Part shown: positions 1 through 6,662 of the stretch, in pieces
How the letters are laid out: every line of letters begins with the position of its first letter
Numbering within the stretch: the stretch's first letter is position 1
NCBI GenBank assembly: GCA_041163945.1
Contig: JBEAQJ010000001.1
Span: 1-12,007, forward strand
DNA: 12,007 bases
Source of the DNA: Roseicyclus sp041163945
GTDB taxonomy: Bacteria; Pseudomonadota; Alphaproteobacteria; Rhodobacterales; Rhodobacteraceae
Direction: 5' to 3'
Made by a program: the position numbers and the translations under genes
The notes under the pieces: model-generated
What the model saw: only the letters and a program-made list of their open reading frames with translations
Databases searched by the model: none
Told to the model about the DNA's origin: nothing

Positions 1-333
1 GTCGATATCAACAAATTTCATCTTCAGGCCATATTGACCCAAGGGTGCATAGGTCGTGCTCCATGATACGGCGGGCACGATGATCTCATCCCCGCGGTTC
101 AGCCGAAACACAGGGTTCTTCGTGTAAAAAAGCGCGGCCGTCATCAACAGATTGGCCGACGATCCCGAATTCACCATGATGGCATGATTGACGCCGAAGT
201 ACTTGGCGAATTGGCGCTCAAATTCGGCGACCTCGGCTGCCATCGAAAACTGGTTGGATTCTATGACGCGCTGGATGGCCTGATATTCAGCCCCATCCCA
301 AGAAGATGTCGCAAGTGGAAAGCGGGCGGTCAT
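1..333 (-). CDS. ColD-like DegT/DnrJ/EryC1/StrS-family enzyme, N-terminal part (runs off left edge)
   Basis: This is the first 111 residues of a PLP-fold (aspartate aminotransferase type I) sugar enzyme; the rest lies beyond base 1. The start is ATG at 333, which overlaps the TGA of the upstream fcl-type gene as ATGA, so translation is probably coupled. Visible features are an N-terminal PLATSSWD-like segment (FPLATSSWD), FAKYFGV, the cofactor-phosphate region VNSGSSANLL, and RGDEIIVPAVSWSTTY followed by QYGLKMKFVDID. From memory, the WSTTY...QYGL stretch and the N-terminus match ColD (GDP-4-keto-6-deoxy-D-mannose 3-dehydratase) better than perosamine synthase or RfbH. ColD uses PLP/PMP and glutamate to remove the 3-hydroxyl group on the way to GDP-L-colitose. 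The diagnostic residue, His in ColD in place of the usual Schiff-base Lys, lies outside the window. The family is certain; the exact substrate is inferred. Confidence 0.85.
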   Translation of the reverse strand, partial: MTARFPLATSSWDGAEYQAIQRVIESNQFSMAAEVAEFERQFAKYFGVNHAIMVNSGSSANLLMTAALFYTKNPVFRLNRGDEIIVPAVSWSTTYAPLGQYGLKMKFVDID

Positions 334-1268
334 GCGGCGACCCTTTCGAGGTAAAATGCGTAGGTTTGCTTTAGCCCATCCGAAAGGCTTGTCTTCGCGT
401 GCCATCCCCAAGCCGACAGGTTTGTGACATCCGACAACTTCCGCATCATGCCCACGGGTCGCGACAGGTCATGCACGAAGCTGCCGCTCCACCCTACGAT
501 CTGGGCGGCGGCTTCATAGTATTCACGGATGCTGTGATCTTTGCCCAACCCCACATTCATCAGGTCCGGCACGCGGTCGAGATCCGCCAAGGCCCGAAGC
601 GTGGCATCAGCCAGATCCCCCGCGTACAAGAATTCTCGTCGGGCCATGCCATCGCCCCAGATCTCGACGGTCGGCGCATCCGCCATCTTGGCCTGATGCA
701 GTTTGTGTATGACGGCCGGGACAAGGTGCGAGTTCCGAGGGTCGAACTTATCGTGGCGCCCATAAAGATTGCACGGTATCAGCGTCTTGTACTGAAGCGC
801 GGGGTCTTCGCGTCGTATGTATTGGCACAGCCGGGTCGCCAGAATTTTCGCGATGGCATAGCCTTCGTTGGTTGGTTCAAGCGGCCCGGTTAGGATCATA
901 TCCTCCGATAGCGGCGTGTCCTGCCCGCGGGGGTACATGCAACTCGACGCAAGGTTCAAAAGCTTTGTCACCCCTGCGTCGCGGGCGGCAAGGATGATAT
1001 TTTGACCGATTGCGGCATTCACAGTCAGAAATGCAACCGGGGCGGCGATATTGGCTTGGATGCCGCCGACCAGGCCCGCTGCATGAATGATGGCATCGGG
1101 GCGATGTCGTGCAATCCAACCGCAGACGGCGGAATAATCGGTGAGATCCAGTTCTGACCGGCTTGGGGCCAGAACATCCCAATCTGAAATGGCCGGGTGT
1201 TCCAGCAGGTTGCGCCCCACCATGCCATTGCCGCCGGTGATCAACAGTCGGCCTTTGTCCGGTTTCAT
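330..1268 (-). CDS. fcl: GDP-L-fucose synthase / GDP-L-colitose synthase-type 3,5-epimerase/4-reductase
   Basis: This 312-residue protein is a short-chain dehydrogenase (extended SDR) of the GDP-fucose synthase family. It epimerises and then reduces a GDP-4-keto-6-deoxy sugar with NADPH in the cytoplasm. The Rossmann motif TGGNGMVG is at about residues 11-18. The catalytic Ser108 and Cys110 sit in LASSCMYP, Tyr137 and Lys141 in YAIAK, and His181 in NSHLVPA. These fall within one or two positions of E. coli Fcl Ser107, Cys109, Tyr136, Lys140 and His179. I chose ATG at 1268 over an upstream in-frame start at 1307 because it gives a normal N-terminus (MKPDKGRLLITGG) and lies 10 bases after the gmd stop with a GAAAG ribosome site. 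It overlaps the next gene by ATGA. With a ColD-like gene next in the operon, the product may be GDP-L-colitose (ColC role) rather than GDP-L-fucose; sequence alone does not decide. Confidence 0.9.
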   Translation of the reverse strand: MKPDKGRLLITGGNGMVGRNLLEHPAISDWDVLAPSRSELDLTDYSAVCGWIARHRPDAIIHAAGLVGGIQANIAAPVAFLTVNAAIGQNIILAARDAGVTKLLNLASSCMYPRGQDTPLSEDMILTGPLEPTNEGYAIAKILATRLCQYIRREDPALQYKTLIPCNLYGRHDKFDPRNSHLVPAVIHKLHQAKMADAPTVEIWGDGMARREFLYAGDLADATLRALADLDRVPDLMNVGLGKDHSIREYYEAAAQIVGWSGSFVHDLSRPVGMMRKLSDVTNLSAWGWHAKTSLSDGLKQTYAFYLERVAA

Positions 1269-1278
1269 GTGCGATCTT

Positions 1279-2397
1279 TCAACTTTCCAGCGCAACGGGT
1301 TCTTCATAGCCGTGACGCTTCAGCAAGGCGGCACGTTGTGCTGCCCGCAAGTCATGGGCCACCATCTCGCGGCACATCTCTTGCGCCGTGATTTGCGGCG
1401 TCCAGCCAAGTTTTTGCATCGCTTTTGTGGGGTCTCCCAACAGCGTTTCCACTTCGGCCGGGCGAAAGTAGCGCGGGTCGATGCGCAGCACGACCTGTCC
1501 GGGCTTCAGCGCCGTGGCATGGTTTGAGGTCACGGCCTCGACAATGGCGACCTCGGCCAGTCCTTTCCCTTCAAAGCGAAGCTTGATGCCCAATTCTTCG
1601 GCCGTCCAGACAACGAAATCGCGCACCGAATATTGCAGACCAGTTGCAATCACGAAATCGTCTGGCGCGTCTTGCTGCAGCATCATCCACTGCATGCGCA
1701 CATAATCCTTGGCGTGCCCCCAGTCGCGCAGCGCGTCGAGGTTGCCCAAGTATAGGCAATCCTCAAGTCCCTGGGCGATATTGGCCAAGCCCCGCGTGAT
1801 TTTGCGGGTTACGAATGTTTCGCCCCGACGCGGGCTTTCATGGTTAAACAAAATCCCGTTGCACGCATATAGGCCATAAGCTTCGCGATAGTTGACCGTG
1901 ATCCAGTAGGCATACATCTTGGCTACCGCATAGGGGCTGCGGGGGTGAAAGGGCGTGGTTTCTTTTTGCGGAATTTCCTGCACCAAACCATAAAGTTCCG
2001 ATGTTGACGCCTGGTAGAAGCGGGTTTTTTTCTCCAGCCCCAGAAAGCGGATCGCCTCGAGCATACGCAAGGTGCCGATTGCATCGACGTCGGCTGTGTA
2101 TTCCGGGGCTTCAAAGCTGACGGCAACATGGGATTGGGCGCCGAGGTTGTAGACTTCGTCTGGTTCAACCTCGCGCAGAATTCGCGTCAGGTTGGATGTA
2201 TCGGTCAGATCACCATAGTGAAGCTTCAGCTTCGGATCCGGATTGTGCGGATCTTGGAAGATGTGGTCGATCCGCCCGGTGTTGAACAGCGACGAGCGGC
2301 GCTTGATCCCGTGAACCTCATAGCCCTTTTCAAGCAGAAGTTCGGCCAGATAGGATCCATCTTGTCCCGTGATGCCGGTGATGAGCGCCCGTTTCAT
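1279..2397 (-). CDS. gmd: GDP-mannose 4,6-dehydratase
   Basis: Gmd converts GDP-D-mannose to GDP-4-keto-6-deoxy-D-mannose, the common precursor of GDP-fucose, GDP-colitose, GDP-perosamine and GDP-rhamnose. The 372-residue length is normal for the family. The N-terminus ALITGITGQDGSYLAELL carries the NADP-binding GxxGxxG motif. RRSSLFNTGRIDH is present, as are the catalytic Thr132-Ser133-Glu134 in STSELYG and Tyr156/Lys160 in YAVAK. SPRRGETFVTRKI is the family's conserved stretch, with Thr where Asn is more usual. The start at 2397 was chosen over an in-frame one at 2424 because it gives the usual MKRALITG start and has AGGA seven bases upstream. It is the first gene of the minus-strand sugar operon, divergent from manC, which supplies its substrate. 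Confidence 0.96.
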   Translation of the reverse strand: MKRALITGITGQDGSYLAELLLEKGYEVHGIKRRSSLFNTGRIDHIFQDPHNPDPKLKLHYGDLTDTSNLTRILREVEPDEVYNLGAQSHVAVSFEAPEYTADVDAIGTLRMLEAIRFLGLEKKTRFYQASTSELYGLVQEIPQKETTPFHPRSPYAVAKMYAYWITVNYREAYGLYACNGILFNHESPRRGETFVTRKITRGLANIAQGLEDCLYLGNLDALRDWGHAKDYVRMQWMMLQQDAPDDFVIATGLQYSVRDFVVWTAEELGIKLRFEGKGLAEVAIVEAVTSNHATALKPGQVVLRIDPRYFRPAEVETLLGDPTKAMQKLGWTPQITAQEMCREMVAHDLRAAQRAALLKRHGYEEPVALES

Positions 2398-2578
2398 GCG
2401 TGTTTCCTGCCCTTGGTCGGTCACAACGCGATCTAACTAAGCCGTGTCGCTGTTCCACGACAGTGCAAAATCGCTTTCTTTGTGTCATTTGATTGCGATA
2501 CCAAGCTGGCATCGGGTGCGCTGTGTTGGCGGCGTAGCTTTGTTGTCCTTGTGTGGCGCGGAATGGCGGGGCCTTTGC
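2398..2578. promoter_or_regulatory. Divergent intergenic region between gmd and manC
   Basis: These 181 bases separate two divergent genes of the same pathway and must hold both promoters or a shared control region. The part near 2470-2515 is richer in A+T than its surroundings. I see no convincing -35/-10 pair and no FNR/FixK-type site here. An in-frame upstream extension of manC (from 2444) crosses it but lacks the conserved N-terminus, so I treat the stretch as non-coding. Confidence 0.5.
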
Positions 2579-3994
2579 ATGATCCATCCGGTGATCCTTT
2601 GTGGTGGTTCGGGCACGCGGCTTTGGCCGGTGTCGCGGCAAAGCTATCCCAAGCAATTTGCGCCCTTGATGGGGGAACACAGCCTGTTTCAGGCCTCGGC
2701 GCGGTTGTGTTCGGGCACAGGTTTCGCAGCCCCTGTCGTGGTAACGGGGGATCCGTTTCGCTTCATTGTGCTTGAACAACTGGCCGCCGTCGAAATCGCC
2801 CCGGATGCCGTCTTGATCGAACCCGAACCGCGCAACACGGCGCCGGCCATTCTGGCCGCGGCGCTTTCGCTTGCCGCGCGCGATCCGCAGGCGGTGATGC
2901 TGATCTTGCCCTCCGATCATGTGATCCCGGATGGCGATCTGTTCCGGGCCGCGGTCATGGCGGCCTTGCCGCGGGCGCAAGCGGGCGATCTTGTCACCTT
3001 CGGCATTCATCCGACGCGGGCAGAAACAGGCTATGGCTATCTGCGCCTGCTGCAGCCCGATCCGGGCGAAGGGCCACAACCGCTGGCGGGCTTTGTTGAA
3101 AAACCCGATGCCGCGGGGGCGGCCCGGATGATCGCCGATGGTCTGCATCTTTGGAACGCGGGCATCTTTTTGTTCACGGCCGATGCGCTGATCGCCGCCT
3201 TCGCCGCCCATGCGCCCGATCTGCTTGCCCACGCGCAGGCCGCCGTCCAAGGCGCGCAGAAGGATTTGACCTTTACCCGCCTGGATGGCGCCGCCTGGGC
3301 CGACCTGGCCGACATCTCGATCGATTACGCGATCATGGAAAAGGCCACGAACCTGGCCGTCATGCCCTATGCCGGCGCATGGTCCGATCTTGGCGGTTGG
3401 GAAGCGGTCTGGCAGCAATCGGGGCCCGATGAACAGGGCAATGTCGTGTCCGATGGGGCCACGGCCATTGCCTGTCACGACACGCTGTTGCGCACCGAGG
3501 GCGCGGGCCTGCAACTTGTGGGCATCGGGCTGGAAGGCATGGCCGTGGTCGCGATGCCCGATGCGGTGTTGGTGGCGCCCAAGGCACAGGCCCAACGCGT
3601 CAAGGAAGCGGTCGCCGCGCTCAAGGCCAAGAACGCCAAACAGGCCACCGCCTTCGCCCGCGATTTCCGCCCGTGGGGCTGGTATGAAAGCCTTGCGATC
3701 GGTCCGCGCTTTCAGGTCAAGCGCATTGTCGTCAATCCCGGTGCCGCCCTGTCCTTGCAATCGCATGTGCATCGTGCCGAACACTGGATCGTCGTCGAAG
3801 GCACGGCGCGTGTCACCATCGAGGATCGCGTGGTGCTGCTCGGCGAAAACCAGTCGGTCTATGTGCCGCTGGGCGCCGTGCACCGGCTGGAAAACCCCGG
3901 CAAGCTGCCGATGGTGCTGATCGAAGTGCAGACCGGCAGCTATCTGGGTGAGGATGACATCATCCGTTACGAAGATGTCTACGCCCGCACCTGA
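2579..3994 (+). CDS. manC: Mannose-1-phosphate guanylyltransferase / mannose-6-phosphate isomerase (type II, bifunctional)
   Basis: This 471-residue cytoplasmic enzyme makes GDP-mannose from mannose-1-phosphate and GTP and, through its C-terminal cupin, interconverts fructose-6-P and mannose-6-P. The nucleotidyltransferase signature GGSGTRLWPVSR is at residues 9-20, FVEKP at 172-176 and the GAWSDLGGWEA stretch in the middle. The C-terminal cupin starts near residue 360 (FRPWGWYE), with the metal-site motif LQSHVHRAEHW at 393-403, then GAVHRLENPG and the typical ending GSYLGEDDIIRYEDVYART. The usual motif is closer to LQMHHHRAEHW, so the S and V here are mild variants. ATG at 2579 was chosen over a 45-residue longer form because family members begin MIHPVILCGGSGTRL-like. 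It supplies Gmd, encoded divergently. No phosphomannomutase gene is in the window. Confidence 0.96.
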   Translation: MIHPVILCGGSGTRLWPVSRQSYPKQFAPLMGEHSLFQASARLCSGTGFAAPVVVTGDPFRFIVLEQLAAVEIAPDAVLIEPEPRNTAPAILAAALSLAARDPQAVMLILPSDHVIPDGDLFRAAVMAALPRAQAGDLVTFGIHPTRAETGYGYLRLLQPDPGEGPQPLAGFVEKPDAAGAARMIADGLHLWNAGIFLFTADALIAAFAAHAPDLLAHAQAAVQGAQKDLTFTRLDGAAWADLADISIDYAIMEKATNLAVMPYAGAWSDLGGWEAVWQQSGPDEQGNVVSDGATAIACHDTLLRTEGAGLQLVGIGLEGMAVVAMPDAVLVAPKAQAQRVKEAVAALKAKNAKQATAFARDFRPWGWYESLAIGPRFQVKRIVVNPGAALSLQSHVHRAEHWIVVEGTARVTIEDRVVLLGENQSVYVPLGAVHRLENPGKLPMVLIEVQTGSYLGEDDIIRYEDVYART

Positions 3995-3995
3995 C

Positions 3996-4011
3996 GCGGG
4001 ATCGCGCCCGC
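3996..4011 (+). terminator. Weak hairpin after manC
   Basis: GCGGG-ATCGCG-CCCGC forms a 5-bp stem directly after the manC stop codon. No T-run follows, so it is at best a weak or Rho-assisted end; the call rests on position. Confidence 0.25.
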
Positions 4012-4121
4012 CCCCGTTTGGGCGCGCGCGCAGACTTTGGTGCGATTGCCCCCCATGCTTGGGCCTTGCATAGTCTGCCCCATGCCGGGTCGGAACCGGG
4101 CAAACGGTGGCAGGGGCGCAG

Positions 4122-4442
4122 ATGGCAAAGGCAAAAGAGGATCGGCAACGCCTGGCGGATGCCACGGTCGCGCTCGAAATCGCAAAGGCCGAACGCGATG
4201 CGCTGCGCAGCCTGCTTGATGATCTGCGCGCACAGCTGGTTTCGGCCACGGCCCGGGCCGAACGCGCCGAGGACCGGCTGCAAGATGCCACCCGGATGCT
4301 GTTCGACCTGGGCCGCGACGCGTTAAGCGTGCGGGCCCAGTCCCACGCAACCGAGGTGATGATCGAAGGCCGCAGTGTTTTGCGCCTGAGCCGGCCCATA
4401 GGGCAGGACGCCCAGATCGCCCAAGGCTGGCCGCGCGGCTAA
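4122..4442 (+). CDS. Small helical coiled-coil protein, function unknown
   Basis: I do not recognise this 106-residue protein. Residues 1 to about 70 are strongly helical and charged, with alternating Ala/Leu and Glu/Arg/Asp (for example LADATVALEIAKAERDALR and LLDDLRAQLVSATARAERAE), as expected of a coiled coil. The C-terminal third (VRAQSHATEVMIEGRSVLRLSRPIG) looks like a short beta-rich or extended tail. There is no signal peptide or membrane segment, so it is probably cytoplasmic. ATG at 4122 is preceded by CAGGGGCGCAG, a fair ribosome site; an in-frame GTG at 4107 would add five residues. It lies 127 bases after manC on the same strand and could be read through from it, but nothing ties it to sugar synthesis. 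Codon use fits a real gene. No FNR/FixK-type box lies upstream. Confidence 0.65.
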   Translation: MAKAKEDRQRLADATVALEIAKAERDALRSLLDDLRAQLVSATARAERAEDRLQDATRMLFDLGRDALSVRAQSHATEVMIEGRSVLRLSRPIGQDAQIAQGWPRG

Positions 4443-4454
4443 GCCGCGTGCGCG

Positions 4455-4471
4455 TTGCGCGCCGTCAATGC
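4455..4471 (+). promoter_or_regulatory. FNR/FixK-type box with no annotated target
   Basis: TTGC-GCGCCG-TCAATGC matches TTG[A/C]-N6-[T/G]CAA and the polar extended form shared by seven sites in this window. Its TCAATG half faces right. Twenty bases downstream is CATTCT (4491-4496), a plausible weak -10, giving a start near 4503. No convincing gene follows at the usual distance. Confidence 0.5.
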
Positions 4472-4795
4472 GTGATTCCCCGCATCTGCGCATTCTGAAA
4501 TCCTCGATGGAAAGATCGGGATCGGAACGGGGCCGTGATCTGGCGCTTTCGGGCAAAGGAAACGGGCCAGCGATCTGACCCCGGATGGACCCATCGGGCC
4601 GATCCGCCGCGGTCGGGCAGGGCGCATGCGGGATGACCCGGATGCAGATTGTCCGAGCTGCGGCGGATCTGGTCCTGCCCCGGACCACGGGGGCGGGGCG
4701 GTTGAGATGTCCCCAGTTTCTCCCGCCTTGCCCCCGGCTTGGGGCCTGCCACAGGTTCAAGATTGCTTTGTCACCATCGGGGCGGCGCGGTGATC

Positions 4796-4812
4796 TTGCG
4801 CCCCGTCAATGC
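4796..4812 (+). promoter_or_regulatory. FNR/FixK-type box upstream of the helix-hairpin-helix gene
   Basis: TTGC-GCCCCG-TCAATGC has the same polar form and orientation as the other boxes. The TCAATG half ends 77 bases before the ATG at 4889. It differs from the 4455 site at one base of 17. The expected -10 position (4832-4837, AAGCCT) is a poor match, so this is weaker than the BON and cytochrome sites as a promoter call. Confidence 0.55.
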
Positions 4813-4888
4813 CGCCCATGCGTCAAGGATCAAGCCTGTGACCATGCCGCCCTGCGGGGCACATGCACAGTCAGAGGTAAGAATTCCC

Positions 4889-5830
4889 ATGTCCATGAGC
4901 GAACGGCGCGCGCCGACCCCATCCCCCGATCACCGCGTGATCGCATCGAACCTGTGGATCGCCGAACGCCTGTCGCGGTTTGCCGATCTGCTCGATCAGC
5001 AAGGCGGCGACCGGTTTCGCATTCGCGCGTATCGCGCGGGTGCCGATGAAATCCGCGCCCTGTCCGTGCCGCTGGCCGACATCCACGCCCAAGGCGGCAT
5101 GGATGGCCTGATCGCGCTGCGTGGGGTCGGGCGCGGGATTGCGGCGGCCATCGCCGAAATGCTGGCAACCGGGCGTTGGGGCCAGCTTGACCGGTCGGAG
5201 GCATCGCTGACACCGGCCAAGCTTTTCGCCACCATTCCGGGGATCGGCGCGGTTCTGGCCGAACGTCTGGCCGAGCAGTTGGGCGCGGAAACGCTGGAAG
5301 ATCTCGAGGCCGCGCTGCGCCTTGGCGATGCCGAGGTGCCCGGCGTGGGCGCGCGCAGGCGGGCCGCGATCCTGGCCGCGCTGGCCGCACGCCTGTCGCG
5401 TGTGCCGGGATCACGGCGCGCGCGCGCCGACCATCCCGCCCCGCCCGTGTCGCTGCTGCTCGAGGCCGACGCCGCCTATCGGCACAAGGCCGCCGCCGGG
5501 GTGTTGCGCCGCATCGCGCCACGCCGGTTCAACCCCGAACATCGGGCCTGGCTGCCCATCTGGCAGATGCGGCGGGGCCCCTGGCGGCTGACGCTGCTGT
5601 TTTCCAACACCGCCCGCGCCCATGAACTTGGCCGGACACAGGATTGGGTCGTGGTCTATTTTCAAAAAGATCACGACCCCGAAGGCCAATGCACCATCGT
5701 CACCGAAACCCATGGCGCGCTGGCCGGGCGCCGCGTTGTGCGCGGCCGCGAAGCCGACAGCGCCGCCCATTACGCCAACGCCCCCGCGCCGGGGCCGGGC
5801 GCAGGGGCGTTGCTGGGCGTGCAGGGCTGA
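4889..5830 (+). CDS. Helix-hairpin-helix protein related to the N-terminal domain of PolX DNA polymerases
   Basis: This 313-residue protein has no polymerase or PHP nuclease domain but resembles the PolX 8-kDa/HhH region. Residues 19-58 (ASNLWIAERLSRFADLLDQQ then DRFRIRAYRAGADEIRAL) match the PolX start. Three HhH-like turns follow: LRGVGRGIAAAIAEML (about 78-92), IPGIGAVLAERLAEQL (116-131) and VPGVGARRRAAILAAL (150-165). The C-terminal part (about 185-292) is a separate domain with NPEHRAWLPIW and WRLTLLFSNTARAHELGRTQDW, conserved in such proteins as far as I recall, function unknown. It probably binds DNA, perhaps in repair or protection under stress. The start at 4889 has AGAGGT ten bases upstream; a longer frame from 4739 has no family support. 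An FNR/FixK-type box lies upstream. It is convergent with the BON gene, 14 bases apart. Confidence 0.8.
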   Translation: MSMSERRAPTPSPDHRVIASNLWIAERLSRFADLLDQQGGDRFRIRAYRAGADEIRALSVPLADIHAQGGMDGLIALRGVGRGIAAAIAEMLATGRWGQLDRSEASLTPAKLFATIPGIGAVLAERLAEQLGAETLEDLEAALRLGDAEVPGVGARRRAAILAALAARLSRVPGSRRARADHPAPPVSLLLEADAAYRHKAAAGVLRRIAPRRFNPEHRAWLPIWQMRRGPWRLTLLFSNTARAHELGRTQDWVVVYFQKDHDPEGQCTIVTETHGALAGRRVVRGREADSAAHYANAPAPGPGAGALLGVQG

Positions 5831-5844
5831 CGACGACGCGGGTC

Positions 5845-6492
5845 TCAGGCCACGGTCAGGTGATCGATCACCTCGGTCACGCCGGGGGCCGACCAGGCCG
5901 CGCGCTCGGCCGCACGGCGTTCGCCCAGATAGCGCACCCGCCCCTCCAGCGTGACGCGGCTGCCGGCCACGTTCACCCGGATGCCGCTGGCGTCCAGCTC
6001 GGCATCGCGCTTGAGCGCTTTCTGGATGCGGTCGGACACATCGGCGGGCTTGACCGCCGGGGTGATCTTGATGCGGTTGTTGACGCCCGTCACCCCAACC
6101 AGCCGGCGCACGGCCTGTTCTGCGGCGGTGGATTGGTAGTGCCATTCCACGTCACCTTCCAGCGTGACCCAGCCCTTGGTGACGGTGATGATGATCTTTT
6201 CATCCGGCACCGAACTGTTCCATTTCAGGGTGTTGACGATGCGCTTTGCGATTTCATCATCGGCGGTGATATGCGCGCCGATGGGGCGCACCTCGATCTC
6301 GTCGGCGATGGCGCGCACCCCGGCGATGCGTTCGACGATTTCGCGTGCCGTGACCTTGTCGCTGAACGACCGCACATGCCCGCTCAGCGTCACCACATTG
6401 CCGTCGACGGCCACGCCGATATCGGCCGCATCGAAGCTTGGCTCCAGATCCAGCTCTTCCAGAATATCCAGTCTGAGTTCCTTGTCGCCCAT
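5845..6492 (-). CDS. Triple BON-domain protein
   Basis: This 215-residue protein has three BON domains, at about residues 3-69, 77-144 and 150-215. Each shows the pattern of a short helix, V/I-x-V-x-x-G-x-V-T-L-x-G-x-V, then a helix and a final strand: VAVDGNVVTLSGHV, ITVTKGWVTLEGDVEW and VNVAGSRVTLEGRVRYL. BON domains are thought to bind lipid or other hydrophobic surfaces and occur in OsmY and stress proteins. Unlike OsmY there is no signal peptide, so this copy should be cytoplasmic. Two adjacent ATG codons (6495 and 6492) follow GGAGG; I chose the second for spacing. A polar FNR/FixK-type box with a -10-like TAGCAT (6536 to 6531) lies upstream. Such proteins commonly accompany Hsp20 and CBS genes in stress clusters, as here. 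Confidence 0.9.
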   Translation of the reverse strand: MGDKELRLDILEELDLEPSFDAADIGVAVDGNVVTLSGHVRSFSDKVTAREIVERIAGVRAIADEIEVRPIGAHITADDEIAKRIVNTLKWNSSVPDEKIIITVTKGWVTLEGDVEWHYQSTAAEQAVRRLVGVTGVNNRIKITPAVKPADVSDRIQKALKRDAELDASGIRVNVAGSRVTLEGRVRYLGERRAAERAAWSAPGVTEVIDHLTVA

Positions 6493-6554
6493 CATGATCC
6501 TCCATCGGCTGCGGGGTTGAACAGCTTGCGATGCTAGCCGCATCGGGCCTGTAG

Positions 6555-6571
6555 GCATTGACGATGCGCAA
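6555..6571 (-). promoter_or_regulatory. FNR/FixK-type box for the BON-domain gene
   Basis: Read toward the BON gene it is TTGC-GCATCG-TCAATGC. The core 14-mer is 6558-6571 on the plus strand as TTGA-CGATGC-GCAA. The TCAATG half ends 63 bases before the ATG at 6492. A -10-like TAGCAT lies 19 bases downstream, giving a start near 6524 and a box centred near -41, typical of class II FNR activation. Confidence 0.7.
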
Positions 6572-6590
6572 CCCCGTGGCCCCCGGCCGG

Positions 6591-6607
6591 TTGCGGGCCA
6601 TCAATGC
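6591..6607 (+). promoter_or_regulatory. FNR/FixK-type box for the cytochrome c gene
   Basis: TTGC-GGGCCA-TCAATGC faces right. The TCAATG half ends 56 bases before the ATG at 6663. CAGGAT (6627-6632) lies 20 bases downstream as a -10-like element, putting the start near 6639 and the box centre near -41. It is 33 bases centre to centre from the oppositely oriented box of the BON gene. Confidence 0.65.
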
Positions 6608-6662
6608 CCACGGGGCGGGCGCGGCGCAGGATGGGCGCACCCCCTTTGCCCAACCACAGTAG

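Larger units (their letters stand above)
4443..4888. other. 446-base stretch without a credible gene, holding two FNR/FixK-type boxes
   Basis: Open frames here are shadows or have no credible start, composition or motifs. The stretch contains two nearly identical 17-mers, TTGCGCGCCGTCAATGC at 4455 and TTGCGCCCCGTCAATGC at 4796, both oriented to the right. The second suits the gene starting at 4889. The first has no gene at the expected distance; only very short frames lie there (23 codons from ATG 4507, 33 codons from GTG 4534). A small stem-loop TGGTCC-TGCCCC-GGACCA lies at 4670-4687 without a T-run. An unannotated small RNA or peptide is possible. Confidence 0.5.

Noticed and set aside
2330..4399. 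Long minus-strand open frame of 689 codons opposite manC
   Set aside because: It is the antisense shadow of manC in GC-rich DNA. Its translation is low-complexity and rich in Arg, Gly, His and Gln with no family motif, while manC has full motifs.
4516..4546. GGAAC-N16-GCTT as an EcfG (general stress) promoter
   Set aside because: The second element does not match the usual CGTT well and no gene follows at the right distance.
4323..4760. Minus-strand frame of 145 codons across the gene-free stretch
   Set aside because: Composition is Arg/Pro/Gly-rich with no motif or ribosome site, and it overlaps the coiled-coil gene. It looks like a GC-rich spurious frame.
4873..4884. TAAGAA near the HhH start as the -10 of an RpoE-type promoter
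   Set aside because: No TGATC lies at the needed spacing upstream, and the position coincides with the ribosome site AGAGGT.
4585..5049. Plus-strand frame of 154 codons before and into the HhH gene
   Set aside because: It overlaps the well-supported HhH gene in another frame and has a Cys/Arg/Pro-rich composition with no recognisable domain.
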